A stretch of DNA of 34,785 bases. It comes from Methanosarcinaceae archaeon. GTDB taxonomy: Archaea; Halobacteriota; Methanosarcinia; Methanosarcinales; Methanosarcinaceae. The stretch's first letter is position 1. Each line of letters begins with the position of its first letter. Under the pieces are notes generated by a model. It was not told the DNA's origin. It worked only from the letters and a program-made list of their open reading frames with translations, and made no database searches. The DNA lies in contig JAUWQD010000027.1 of NCBI GenBank assembly GCA_030611265.1, forward strand, positions 1 through 34,785, written 5' to 3'. This document shows, piece after piece, positions 26,575 to 34,235 of the stretch. Position numbers and translations under genes: made by a program.

Positions 26575-27255
26575 ATGATAGAAAATGGACACCTGATCGT
26601 ACTCGGATATGGGGATGTCGGCAAGCAGATCGTGGAAGTGCTTCAGGATAATGATGTTCGTTTTGTAGTTGTCGATATGAATGAACATGTACTTGAGAGT
26701 GCAAACTTTGAGTATGTGATAGGCAATGGTGCCGATGAAGATGTCCTAAAGGAAGCAGGAGTGGAAAGTGCATCTACCGTGATCGTCACACTGAACAGTG
26801 ATACAGATGTGATATTTGCAACGCTCATCACACATGGATTGAACCCGGAATCCACCATACTCGCAAGGGCAAATTCGGTAAAGTCCATTGATAAAATATA
26901 CAAAGCCGGTGCAGATTATGTTGCCTCACTTTCAATCGTAGCAGGTCAGATGCTTGCAAAAATAACTGCAACATGTATGGATAGTGTTTGCGAGGATATT
27001 GATGAAGATATCATGCTCTACGAGGGTATTGAGATTGAAAAACACCATGTTCTAAAAGGGTCTGACCTTATCGGAAGAACGGTTGCAGATTTAGACATAA
27101 GACATACTGTGGGTTGCACTATTATCGGGATTGAACGCGATAACGAAGTTGTGACTGATATCACACCGTCAATGACGATCAGAGACGGAGATATTGTAGC
27201 TGTTGTAGGAAGTAAGGAACAGGTGTCTGCGTTTAAAGAACATTACGTTAAGTAG
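26575..27255 (+). CDS. Stand-alone TrkA-N/TrkA-C (RCK) protein
   Basis: The 226-residue protein has the nucleotide-binding GYGDVGKQIVE motif near the start, the acidic strand end VVVDMNE, VIGNGADEDVLKEAG, and a C-terminal TrkA-C domain (VLKGSDLIGRTVADLDI to VVGSKEQV). It has no membrane segment. It probably regulates the adjacent channel or a Trk-type transporter. The ATG at 26575 is chosen because GGTGA lies six bases upstream; the ATG at 26563 precedes that site. Confidence 0.9.
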   Translation: MIENGHLIVLGYGDVGKQIVEVLQDNDVRFVVVDMNEHVLESANFEYVIGNGADEDVLKEAGVESASTVIVTLNSDTDVIFATLITHGLNPESTILARANSVKSIDKIYKAGADYVASLSIVAGQMLAKITATCMDSVCEDIDEDIMLYEGIEIEKHHVLKGSDLIGRTVADLDIRHTVGCTIIGIERDNEVVTDITPSMTIRDGDIVAVVGSKEQVSAFKEHYVK

Positions 27256-27296
27256 CATCTCTGACTTTTGTATAGAGTGGTTTGGAAAATGTTATT

Positions 27297-28049
27297 ATGG
27301 AACTTATTACAATCGCGGTAATGGTATTCTTTGTTGCAGCGATCTTCTCAATGCTGGGACTTGGCGGCGGTATTGTATATGTGCCGATGTTCTATTGGCT
27401 TGGCATAGATATGCTGATCGCGATCCCAACAGCCCTTTTGCTAAATGCTGTGACCTCAAGTTCAGCAGCAATTACATATCTAAATAAAGGAATGGTTGAT
27501 CTGCACACTGCAGCGCCATTTATTATTGCATCCACAATTGGCGCGCCTGTTGGTGCGTATTTTACAAAATTTACTTCGGTGGAGACTCTCCTTTGGGCTT
27601 TTAGTGTTGTACTTGTGCTTGCAGGTGCACGAGTAATGCTTTCCAAAACTCACGAAAGTAACAATGGAATTTCAAAACTGAGTGCAAAAAAGCGCACTGT
27701 GATCGAAGTATGTCTTGGATTTGTAATCGGAATCGCAGTCGGACTGCTTGGCATCGGCGGAGGCACATTCATCGTACCTATGCTGATCGTACTTGGATTT
27801 GAGATTAAACGTGCATCAGCGACATCAGGATTCATTGTGATATTCTCATCAGTCTCCGGTTTTTTAGGACATTTGGGAACAGGACATCTGGATCTGGAAT
27901 TAATGATATATACCGCCATAGCAGCGTTTTTTGGAGCACAAGTTGGCTCGCATCTGATGTATAGCAAGATGAGATCAAAAACCATCAAACAGATGTTTGG
28001 TGTTGTATTGTGGATAATGGCGATCAAGATTGTAAACGGACTGCTGTGA
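27297..28049 (+). CDS. TauE/SafE family membrane transporter
   Basis: The 250-residue integral membrane protein has the two TauE/SafE repeats. Each is marked by a glycine-rich helix start: SMLGLGGGIVYVPMFYWLG near the N-terminus and VGLLGIGGGTFIVPMLIVLG in the middle. About eight hydrophobic segments are expected. Family members are proposed to export sulfite, sulfoacetate or other organosulfur anions; the substrate is unknown. An in-frame TTG at 27282 is the alternative start. It runs in line with the RCK gene, 41 bases downstream. Confidence 0.88.
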   Translation: MELITIAVMVFFVAAIFSMLGLGGGIVYVPMFYWLGIDMLIAIPTALLLNAVTSSSAAITYLNKGMVDLHTAAPFIIASTIGAPVGAYFTKFTSVETLLWAFSVVLVLAGARVMLSKTHESNNGISKLSAKKRTVIEVCLGFVIGIAVGLLGIGGGTFIVPMLIVLGFEIKRASATSGFIVIFSSVSGFLGHLGTGHLDLELMIYTAIAAFFGAQVGSHLMYSKMRSKTIKQMFGVVLWIMAIKIVNGLL

Positions 28050-28108
28050 TGTTAAGTTAAAGATTGGTGATTTTCTGGTTTATGCCGCACAATCACACAT
28101 GAAGAAAC

Positions 28109-29329
28109 TTACATAAGTTCAAATTCTGCTCGTTTAATTTTTTCTTTGAATATGTGTTCTATGCCACCACTTTTGCCATCTGTTTCGCCACCTATTTCAA
28201 AATTTTTGAATATTCTGGCAAACCACCTATCAATATCATCACCCGATATTCTTACAATAAGCTTATCGTCATTAGCAAGTAACCGTATCAATAATTTATC
28301 AGATTCCTTCCCAAAACCATTTGCAGAAATCATTATTCCTAATCGGATATTCCCCCGAAGTTTTCCAGAAAAATCACGAATTAGATCATTTCCTATAGCT
28401 TTTGCATAGTTTTTACATTCCACTTTGATATATTTTCCCCAACTACTAAGATCATGTGCGCTATTTATCAATGTTAAATCAATTTGTTCAAAACCTAACT
28501 TAATATCATATTCACCATTTTTATCTCTTAATATTTCAAAATCATCCATTAATTCAAACATCTTTTCAGTGAATTGCTCTAATAATTTACCTTTTTTATT
28601 TGGATCATTTTCATTTTTTGTGTTGTACCACATTTCCAGTAATTTCCCATATGCAGGAATATCTATATTTGTCAGTACCTTAATAGGTTTCGAATAGAGA
28701 GCGTAGAATTTACCACCACTCCAAAAATTGCTTTCGCTGATAAAAAGTGGACTGTTTCTATCTTTAAAATATTGTTTATAATTTTTCCCGATATAGCTTG
28801 ATGAAGCTCCTTTTATTTGTTTACTCATTTTGGATGCAGACATATCTAATGGGCAAATCGCGACCAATTCTACAGAATGGGACATGAAATTTATATATCT
28901 GATTTCGATTGGATAATCATGTTTTTCATTGTATGACTTTACAGCAGATTCTATTCCCTCTTTTAATATATCAATAACGAACTTGTTGCCAACTGATTTA
29001 TTCAAAATATCTTTACTGTATTTGATGTCTGTCCTCATGTAATAAGGAACATAATTCATAGCTGACTTATCATCCCAATTAACAAGTGTAAAAACATCAT
29101 CTAAGTAATCTATTCTATATTGTGGATATTTGTCTTTAATTACATTGTACAGATTTAATTTAACAGTATTCAAAACTTTAAGTGGTGATAATGTCGGCCC
29201 TGATTGTACGTTAAAATATATACCATCAAAACTTGCAGAAATATGATGCTCAACTAAAAAGATGCCATCCCCTTCAATAGCAGTGCAAATTGCATCTAAT
29301 TTATCACGAATATCTTCACCAAACTTCAT
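28109..29329 (-). CDS. Degenerate Y1 (IS200-type) transposase domain fused to a Mrr-like nuclease
   Basis: Counting from the ATG at 29329, residues 1-90 are unrecognised. Residues 94-214 follow the order of an IS200 TnpA/Y1 domain: IKYSKDIL (as TKYRRPVL), a long helix, IRYINFMSHSVELVAICP, SASKMSKQIKGASSS, then FWSGGKFY. The HUH site reads H151-S-V, so the second catalytic His is lost, and no clear Tyr-containing YxxxQ helix follows. Residues 240-370 form a Mrr-like PD-(D/E)xK domain with D284 (EQIDLTL) and E304-C-K306 (VECKNY). The frame extends without a stop to a TTG at 29512; the true start is uncertain. This looks like a domesticated transposase fold guiding a nuclease. The function is inferred. 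Confidence 0.75.
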   Translation of the reverse strand: MKFGEDIRDKLDAICTAIEGDGIFLVEHHISASFDGIYFNVQSGPTLSPLKVLNTVKLNLYNVIKDKYPQYRIDYLDDVFTLVNWDDKSAMNYVPYYMRTDIKYSKDILNKSVGNKFVIDILKEGIESAVKSYNEKHDYPIEIRYINFMSHSVELVAICPLDMSASKMSKQIKGASSSYIGKNYKQYFKDRNSPLFISESNFWSGGKFYALYSKPIKVLTNIDIPAYGKLLEMWYNTKNENDPNKKGKLLEQFTEKMFELMDDFEILRDKNGEYDIKLGFEQIDLTLINSAHDLSSWGKYIKVECKNYAKAIGNDLIRDFSGKLRGNIRLGIMISANGFGKESDKLLIRLLANDDKLIVRISGDDIDRWFARIFKNFEIGGETDGKSGGIEHIFKEKIKRAEFELM

Positions 29330-29472
29330 TTTGATATTTTGCCATTTCACAAGATATCTAAATGGATAATAGGCCGAAGTATTTCCTTTTTTAATTGTGT
29401 TCGTGAGTTTACCCCCCTTTATTTTTAAGCTATGTTTATGTGACTCTGACTCATAAATCGTTAACAATGAGA

Positions 29473-29500
29473 TTATGTGCCTCGTGTTCAGCACATAATG
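29473..29500 (-). repeat. 9-bp inverted repeat upstream of the fusion gene
   Basis: ATTATGTGC and GCACATAAT form a perfect 9-bp stem with a 10-base loop. It lies about 145-170 bases upstream of the preferred start codon of the Y1-nuclease fusion. It would fall inside the coding frame if the 29512 start were used. Confidence 0.7.
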
Positions 29501-29537
29501 CATTTGCAGCAAACCAAGACGTGCCTAATCTTTGACA

Positions 29538-30206
29538 TCAAATCGATAATTTCGTCTGCTTGGTCTTTGGAACCAAACCGCTGATGTCAACAACATCCTT
29601 AAGCATCTCAAGCAACATCTCGTTGGCCAATGTTACAACATGTTCATCATTACCGGTGGCCTCATACGCAATATCAGATAAGGGCACATCGATCTTTGAG
29701 ATGTCTGCACGAAATTCCTTGAGATTCTTATCCTTGGATTCACGCACAATACAATCAGGCATTTCCAGATACTTCGTGATATGCTTTTGGTTGAGTCCCA
29801 CACGATTCAACTCACAATTAAAAACAGGTCTCTTAAAAAGTGCAGACATTGTAAAAACCCCAACAGGCATACGAATATCAAGATCAAGATCCCTTAGGTG
29901 AATGGCAATCAGTGAATATATATCCTCGAATAACTCTTCATTGTCCATCTGTGAATAAACCTTTGACGGCGGTATCTCCACCTCATTGAGTCTATCAAGA
30001 TCACGAAGAGCGCGAAGATATCCGGTCAATACAAGCCGATGCTCATTGAATCCTTTACCCCTCAACTCGCGGGTAATACCACTAATTGACAGTTGCTTGT
30101 TATCCAATATTTCATGTATTTTTTCGTAGAGATTACCAGACATATTACCATTACCTGTATCATCATTGGTAACAAACTTGGATAAATCTATTGGTTGTAT
30201 TCGCAA
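29538..30206 (-). CDS. Winged-helix-like regulator, unrecognised family
   Basis: The 222-residue protein has an N-terminal segment that looks like a winged helix (YEKIHEILDNKQLSISGITR then HRLVLTGYLRALRDLDRLNE). Its mostly helical C-terminal part carries SALFKRPVFNCELNRVGLNQ. No membrane or catalytic motif is visible. The listed start is a TTG without a good ribosome binding site. The ATG at 30143, after a GGTAAT run, is a real alternative. It is divergent from the pdaD-dys operon and lies upstream of the nuclease fusion on the same strand. Confidence 0.65.
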   Translation of the reverse strand: MRIQPIDLSKFVTNDDTGNGNMSGNLYEKIHEILDNKQLSISGITRELRGKGFNEHRLVLTGYLRALRDLDRLNEVEIPPSKVYSQMDNEELFEDIYSLIAIHLRDLDLDIRMPVGVFTMSALFKRPVFNCELNRVGLNQKHITKYLEMPDCIVRESKDKNLKEFRADISKIDVPLSDIAYEATGNDEHVVTLANEMLLEMLKDVVDISGLVPKTKQTKLSI

Positions 30207-30234
30207 TGTTTGCTATTTGTTCTAGTGTCGAGTC

Positions 30235-30243
30235 AAATATATA
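30235..30243 (+). promoter_or_regulatory. TATA box candidate for pdaD-dys
   Basis: AAATATATA, preceded by GAGTC, sits about 100 bases upstream of the pdaD ATG. A 15-base sequence that ends at this box also occurs at 13085-13099, upstream of the truncated deoxyhypusine synthase gene. Confidence 0.5.
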
Positions 30244-30338
30244 CCAATTCATGATATCAAAGGGTTATTTTTAAGAACAATGATTGCTATAAATGACAAA
30301 TCTTTTATTGTAAATATAATAGGATGTGATAATTGCAA

Positions 30339-30836
30339 ATGAATATGAATTTAGTACCTAAAAAAGTCTTTTTCACAAGCGGTGTAGGAAGACATACAGA
30401 ATATCTCGAATCATTTGAAACTGCACTTCGGAGTGCAGGGATCGAGAAATATAATCTTGTTACTGTAAGTTCGATTTTGCCACCACATTGTATGATCGTG
30501 TCAAAAGAAGAAGGACTTGCCGAATTGAGTCCGGGACAGATCGTTTTTTGCGTAATGTCAAGAAACTCTGCGGATGAACCAAGCAGATTGATAACATCAT
30601 CCATTGGATGTGCAATTCCAAAAGATATCAACACGCATGGCTATATCTCAGAACATCACGCCTTTGGACAAACAAAAGCAGCAGCCGGTAAATATGCAGA
30701 ACAACTTGCAAGAAGCATGTACCACACTTGGACAAAGGAAGAACCAATAAAGACTGTACACATCGCAAGATCAGCCGATGTAGAAGATGAATTACGATGG
30801 ACCACTGTTTTATCTGCCGCAGTTTTTGTTATATAA
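30339..30836 (+). CDS. pdaD: Pyruvoyl-dependent arginine decarboxylase
   Basis: It converts arginine to agmatine, the first step of archaeal polyamine synthesis. The self-cleavage site that creates the pyruvoyl group is in LVTVSSILPPHC, at the paired serines. The N-terminal KVFFTSGVGRH and the C-terminal ELRWTTVLSAAVFVI are typical. The ATG at 30339 is eight bases after AGGATGTGAT; an ATG at 30345 is also possible. dys starts 22 bases after its stop, suggesting joint control of agmatine supply and hypusine formation. Confidence 0.95.
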   Translation: MNMNLVPKKVFFTSGVGRHTEYLESFETALRSAGIEKYNLVTVSSILPPHCMIVSKEEGLAELSPGQIVFCVMSRNSADEPSRLITSSIGCAIPKDINTHGYISEHHAFGQTKAAAGKYAEQLARSMYHTWTKEEPIKTVHIARSADVEDELRWTTVLSAAVFVI

Positions 30837-30858
30837 TTCACTGTTTTATGGAACCTAC

Positions 30859-31923
30859 ATGAACCACAATCCATTCACCAATAATCCAACCGATCCTGTT
30901 GATGTAAAGGATCGGTCCATAAGTGAACTTACAGATGCGATGCTTGCTACCGGATTTCAGGGCAGGAAACTGGCTGAATCGATACAGGCGTGGCACAATA
31001 TGCTGAAAGAAAATGACATCACCATCCTCATGGGACTGACCGGTGCAATGGTGCCGGCAGGTATGCGAAAGATCATTTCCCACATGATACAGAACAGGAT
31101 GATCGATTGTCTTGTGAGCACAGGTGCAAACATATTCCATGACTGCCACGAGGCACTTGGCATGAACCACTATGTAGGTTCACATTTGGCAAACGATGAA
31201 AAACTGTACGAACACGGTGTGGACAGGATATACGACGTGTTTGCTGTTGAGGAAGAATTCAGGAGTGTTGACCACCTTATCGCCGATTTTGCAAAAACGC
31301 TTGAAGACAGACCATATTCATCAAGGGAATTTATGTACATACTTGGTAAAGAGATCGCAAGGCTCAGCAAGGGAGTTGACTCTGGTTCTGGTTCTGATTC
31401 TGACTCTATAATTGTAAGTGCATACAAGCATGGCGTACCCATATTTACTCCTGCGCTGTGTGACAGTTCGATCGGGATAGGACTTGCAATCGCAAGAAGA
31501 AACGGTTGCACTGCAAATATCGACCAGATCAAGGATGTTGATGAAATAACACAGATCGTTGAGCGATCACAAAAAACCGGAGTTGTATATGTGGGCGGAG
31601 GAGTTCCCAAGAATTTTATACAACAGACCGAAATTGTTGCATCGATCATGGGAACAGATATTGGTGGACATGATTACGCGATACAGTATACAACCGATGT
31701 GCCTCACTGGGGCGGGCTTTCGGGTTGTACGTTCGATGAAGGAGTATCATGGGGTAAAATCGCACCGCAGGCGAAAAAAGTACAGGTCTTTGTTGATGCC
31801 ACAATAGCGTTGCCTATTGTTTCCCATGCTTTGTATGAAAAAACAAGAGGGTCTGATCGTTCGTATCCGGCTTTTGAGTGGAATGGAAATAATGGTCTTG
31901 AAATTATGCGATCTGACGCATAA
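30859..31923 (+). CDS. dys: Deoxyhypusine synthase
   Basis: It modifies a lysine of aIF5A to deoxyhypusine. The 354-residue enzyme has the NAD-binding segments LMGLTGAMVPAGMR and VSTGANIFHD, then PIFTPALCDSSIG and VGGGVPKNFIQQ. The catalytic lysine motif is VSWGKI, followed by VFVDATIALP. A low-complexity SGSGSDSDS insertion coded by a TCTGGT/TCTGAT run lies mid-protein and is probably a surface loop. The ATG at 30859 fits the family N-terminus; the frame extends upstream into pdaD, but that part is not DHS-like. It follows pdaD as a likely operon. Confidence 0.96.
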   Translation: MNHNPFTNNPTDPVDVKDRSISELTDAMLATGFQGRKLAESIQAWHNMLKENDITILMGLTGAMVPAGMRKIISHMIQNRMIDCLVSTGANIFHDCHEALGMNHYVGSHLANDEKLYEHGVDRIYDVFAVEEEFRSVDHLIADFAKTLEDRPYSSREFMYILGKEIARLSKGVDSGSGSDSDSIIVSAYKHGVPIFTPALCDSSIGIGLAIARRNGCTANIDQIKDVDEITQIVERSQKTGVVYVGGGVPKNFIQQTEIVASIMGTDIGGHDYAIQYTTDVPHWGGLSGCTFDEGVSWGKIAPQAKKVQVFVDATIALPIVSHALYEKTRGSDRSYPAFEWNGNNGLEIMRSDA

Positions 31924-31985
31924 TCCACATCATCTTTATTAACATTAAGCACCATATAAACAGGGTACAAGAACGAGGTCAGCAA

Positions 31986-32495
31986 ATGGGCAAACGCACA
32001 CGAATTATTAACGATCCTTCGGAACTGGTTCCTTTTCTCCGAATTTTTGGATCAAGGACACACAAAAATGTGTTTGATGCACTTTCAACAAAGTGGATGA
32101 CAGAGGAAGAACTGGAAGAGTTTATGGGCAGCGACGTTTCGAATAGTATTAATATTTTGAAGAAAGGCGGATTGATCGAAAGCCAATGGCGCATGCCTGA
32201 GCCCGGCAAGACCCCTGCAATGGAATATCATACTTCATATTCCAAAGTGCAAACCAATTTCCAATGTTCTTTTGAAGATATGAGCGATATCGTAATGCTG
32301 TCATTCAAGCCTTATGAAGACTTTAGGGAATCCATTGAACAACTTGAAACACTTGTTTCTGAAGGAAATCAATCAATGAGTAATCTGGTTCGTGCATTTA
32401 ATCAGTCACCATTGTACATACGTTCATTAGCGCGCCGTTCTGATAAATTGACAGTTATGGGGCAAAGGGTCAAAATGAACGAGGATGTAAAATGA
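31986..32495 (+). CDS. ArsR-like winged-helix regulator
   Basis: The 169-residue protein starts with IINDPSELVPFLRIFGSRTH and a winged-helix domain (VFDALSTKWMTEEELEEFMG ... ISILKKGG-like NILKKGGLIES), then a C-terminal helical part. It resembles ArsR-type regulators of methanogens. GAGGT precedes the ATG. Its stop overlaps the next start as ATGA, the first of two such overlaps in this three-gene set. Confidence 0.8.
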   Translation: MGKRTRIINDPSELVPFLRIFGSRTHKNVFDALSTKWMTEEELEEFMGSDVSNSINILKKGGLIESQWRMPEPGKTPAMEYHTSYSKVQTNFQCSFEDMSDIVMLSFKPYEDFRESIEQLETLVSEGNQSMSNLVRAFNQSPLYIRSLARRSDKLTVMGQRVKMNEDVK

Positions 32496-33310
32496 TCGAA
32501 ATCCTGCACAGCAAGAGCGGGATCACTAAATTTCAGATTTTGACAGAAGTTGCTGCACACCAACCAATCGTTCGGCAAAAAGAAATTGCCGATAAGATCG
32601 GGGTCACGCCGCAAGCTGTGTCCGAGTACATCAAAGAGCTTGCAGCCGAAGGGTTCATCAATTCAGAAGGACGAGCACGGTACCGAATCACAAAGAAAGG
32701 TGTAGAGTGGGTACTGGAAAACGCGAGTGAAATGAAACGATATGCGCGTTTTGTTATGGAAGACATAATCAGTCATGTGTCAACCTGGACTGCAATTGCA
32801 GAAGAAGATCTGCAAAAAGGCGATTCAGTATATCTCAAGATGCATGAAGGACTTTTGTACGTAAGTAACAATGATGTAAAAAATGCAACCGGGATTACGA
32901 TATCCGATGCAAAATGCGGAGATGATGTCGGTGTTACTAACCTGCATGGCATGATAGACCTTGAGAATGCAAATATAACAGTATGTAAGATTCCAAGGAT
33001 CGGACGTGGTGGATCCAGGAATGTTGACCTTGAGCGATTGAGAACACTTGCAGCATCAAAACCATATATTGCCGTAATAGGAGCTGAATCTGTTGTCGCA
33101 TTGAAACGAATCGGCGTATCACCAAATGTTATGTTCGGTGCAAAGGAATCTGTCATAGAGGCTGCATTCCATGGCCTGTCTTCGCTTGTTGTGTCAATTG
33201 ATGAAGAAGTACCTTCACTTCTGAGCCGATTGGAAAAGGATAATCTGGAATATGAACTGGTTGATCTCACTATTCACCCGGAGTTTTTACAGACTAGTGA
33301 TAAGTCATGA
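32492..33310 (+). CDS. MarR-like winged-helix protein with a C-terminal DUF7839-type domain
   Basis: The first ~75 residues form a winged helix (IVRQKEIADKIGVTPQAVSE, then RARYRITKKGVEWVLEN). The remaining ~190 form a conserved archaeal domain with DAKCGDDVGVTNLHGMIDL and KIPRIGRGGSRNVDLERLR, ending near LVDLTIHPEFL. I believe this is the euryarchaeal DUF7839 family; its ligand is unknown. It overlaps both neighbours by four bases. Confidence 0.82.
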   Translation: MIEILHSKSGITKFQILTEVAAHQPIVRQKEIADKIGVTPQAVSEYIKELAAEGFINSEGRARYRITKKGVEWVLENASEMKRYARFVMEDIISHVSTWTAIAEEDLQKGDSVYLKMHEGLLYVSNNDVKNATGITISDAKCGDDVGVTNLHGMIDLENANITVCKIPRIGRGGSRNVDLERLRTLAASKPYIAVIGAESVVALKRIGVSPNVMFGAKESVIEAAFHGLSSLVVSIDEEVPSLLSRLEKDNLEYELVDLTIHPEFLQTSDKS

Positions 33311-33849
33311 AAATAATCGCAATTGCTGATACACACTTACATGGTGCATCAATTCCCCAAAATATCCTCGGTATTATTGAAAACTGCGACATCATTGTTC
33401 ATGCAGGTGATTTTACATCTCTGGAGTGTTATAAGGTTTTTGCATCCACAGGAAAACTAAAGGCAGTCTGTGGAAATTCAGATGATGCAAAATTGAAGAA
33501 CCTGTTGCCAGAGCGGATCAAGTTTGAAGTGGATGGCATCAAGATCGGTGTTGTGCATGAAGGTGGATTGTCTATTACAAACACTACTGCAATGCGCTAC
33601 CTTGCTCTTGAGATGGGAGTGGATGTCCTGATTTTCGGACACATACACAGACCGCTGATTGAGAAAAGTGATGTTATGCTCGTGTGTCCGGGTTCTCCAA
33701 CATCACCCAGAATGGCAGACCCTACTGTAGTTGAATTGATAATAGAGAATGGCTCAGTTTCTGGAAATATAATTGAAATTGAGGGAAAATGCTGCGATTA
33801 TGTCGCATTCTCACGCAATCTCGAAAACTCTCAAAAAAATAATCGATGA
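33307..33849 (+). CDS. MJ0936/YfcE-type metallophosphodiesterase
   Basis: The 180-residue protein contains the calcineurin-like metal motifs in order: DTHLH (8-12), GDFTS, GNSDD, VHEGG, and GHIHRP, with the SPTSPR loop after. This matches the MJ0936/YfcE group of phosphodiesterases active on small phosphodiester substrates in vitro. The ATG overlaps the previous stop by four bases. Coupling to two regulators suggests a shared signalling or nucleotide role, but this is inference. Confidence 0.92.
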   Translation: MKIIAIADTHLHGASIPQNILGIIENCDIIVHAGDFTSLECYKVFASTGKLKAVCGNSDDAKLKNLLPERIKFEVDGIKIGVVHEGGLSITNTTAMRYLALEMGVDVLIFGHIHRPLIEKSDVMLVCPGSPTSPRMADPTVVELIIENGSVSGNIIEIEGKCCDYVAFSRNLENSQKNNR

Positions 33850-33858
33850 ACTTATTGT

Positions 33859-34080
33859 TCACGTAGTCTCAATCTTGAATAAGACTCCAAAATCCTGAAG
33901 GCTTAGGTGCACTTTGTCTCCAAATCGAAGAATCTCATCTACGTCCACATTGTCACCCCAATCGTAGACATAGTCATAAGGACCCTGCACTGGCTGAAAT
34001 CCCAGAGACATAAGCCTGCGATTAACATCTGACGGACTGGCACCATTGCTGTTAAACCACATTAAAAGATACGTCTTCAT
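33859..34080 (-). CDS. Small conserved-looking archaeal protein (73 aa)
   Basis: The product begins MKTYLLMWFNSNGASPSDVN and continues with SLGFQPVQGPYDYVYDWGDN and a short strand-rich end. It looks like a compact alpha/beta fold and resembles small hypothetical proteins of methanogens. GAGGTGG lies five bases before the ATG at 34080; the in-frame GTG at 34089 is part of that site. It converges with the phosphodiesterase gene, leaving 9 bases between the stops. Confidence 0.75.
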   Translation of the reverse strand: MKTYLLMWFNSNGASPSDVNRRLMSLGFQPVQGPYDYVYDWGDNVDVDEILRFGDKVHLSLQDFGVLFKIETT

Positions 34081-34166
34081 ATTAACCACCTCTAAATAAT
34101 AAAATGCGGCTTTTGTTTATCATGCTTTTGGTCGAAAAAATTCTCCCCGGTCGAATTTACTCGCAC

Positions 34167-34187
34167 TATATGTTTATAAAACATATA
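34167..34187. repeat. Perfect 9-bp palindrome, three-base spacer
   Basis: TATATGTTT and AAACATATA are perfect inverted arms around ATA. This AT-rich dyad could be an operator or a double TATA element for the divergent 73-aa gene. It lies 87 bases upstream of that gene's ATG. Confidence 0.7.
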
Positions 34188-34197
34188 CTACGAGAAA

Positions 34198-34221
34198 TAC
34201 TGCGCCGACTGTGGCGCAGTA
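34198..34221. repeat. GC-rich 9-bp hairpin near the composition switch
   Basis: TACTGCGCC and GGCGCAGTA pair perfectly around the six-base loop GACTGT. The hairpin lies 15 bases beyond the stop codon of the ORF at the right end. It could be a terminator-like structure for that ORF or a junction feature. Confidence 0.7.
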
Positions 34222-34235
34222 ATACTGTTCAAAAT

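Noticed and set aside
28109-29512. An active IS200 insertion sequence
   Set aside because: The Y1 domain is fused to a nuclease, lacks the second HUH histidine and has no TnpB or paired element ends, so it is not a mobile element as seen.
30787-30858. Upstream extension of the dys frame
   Set aside because: It overlaps the end of pdaD in another frame and has no DHS-like sequence; the ATG at 30859 fits the family.
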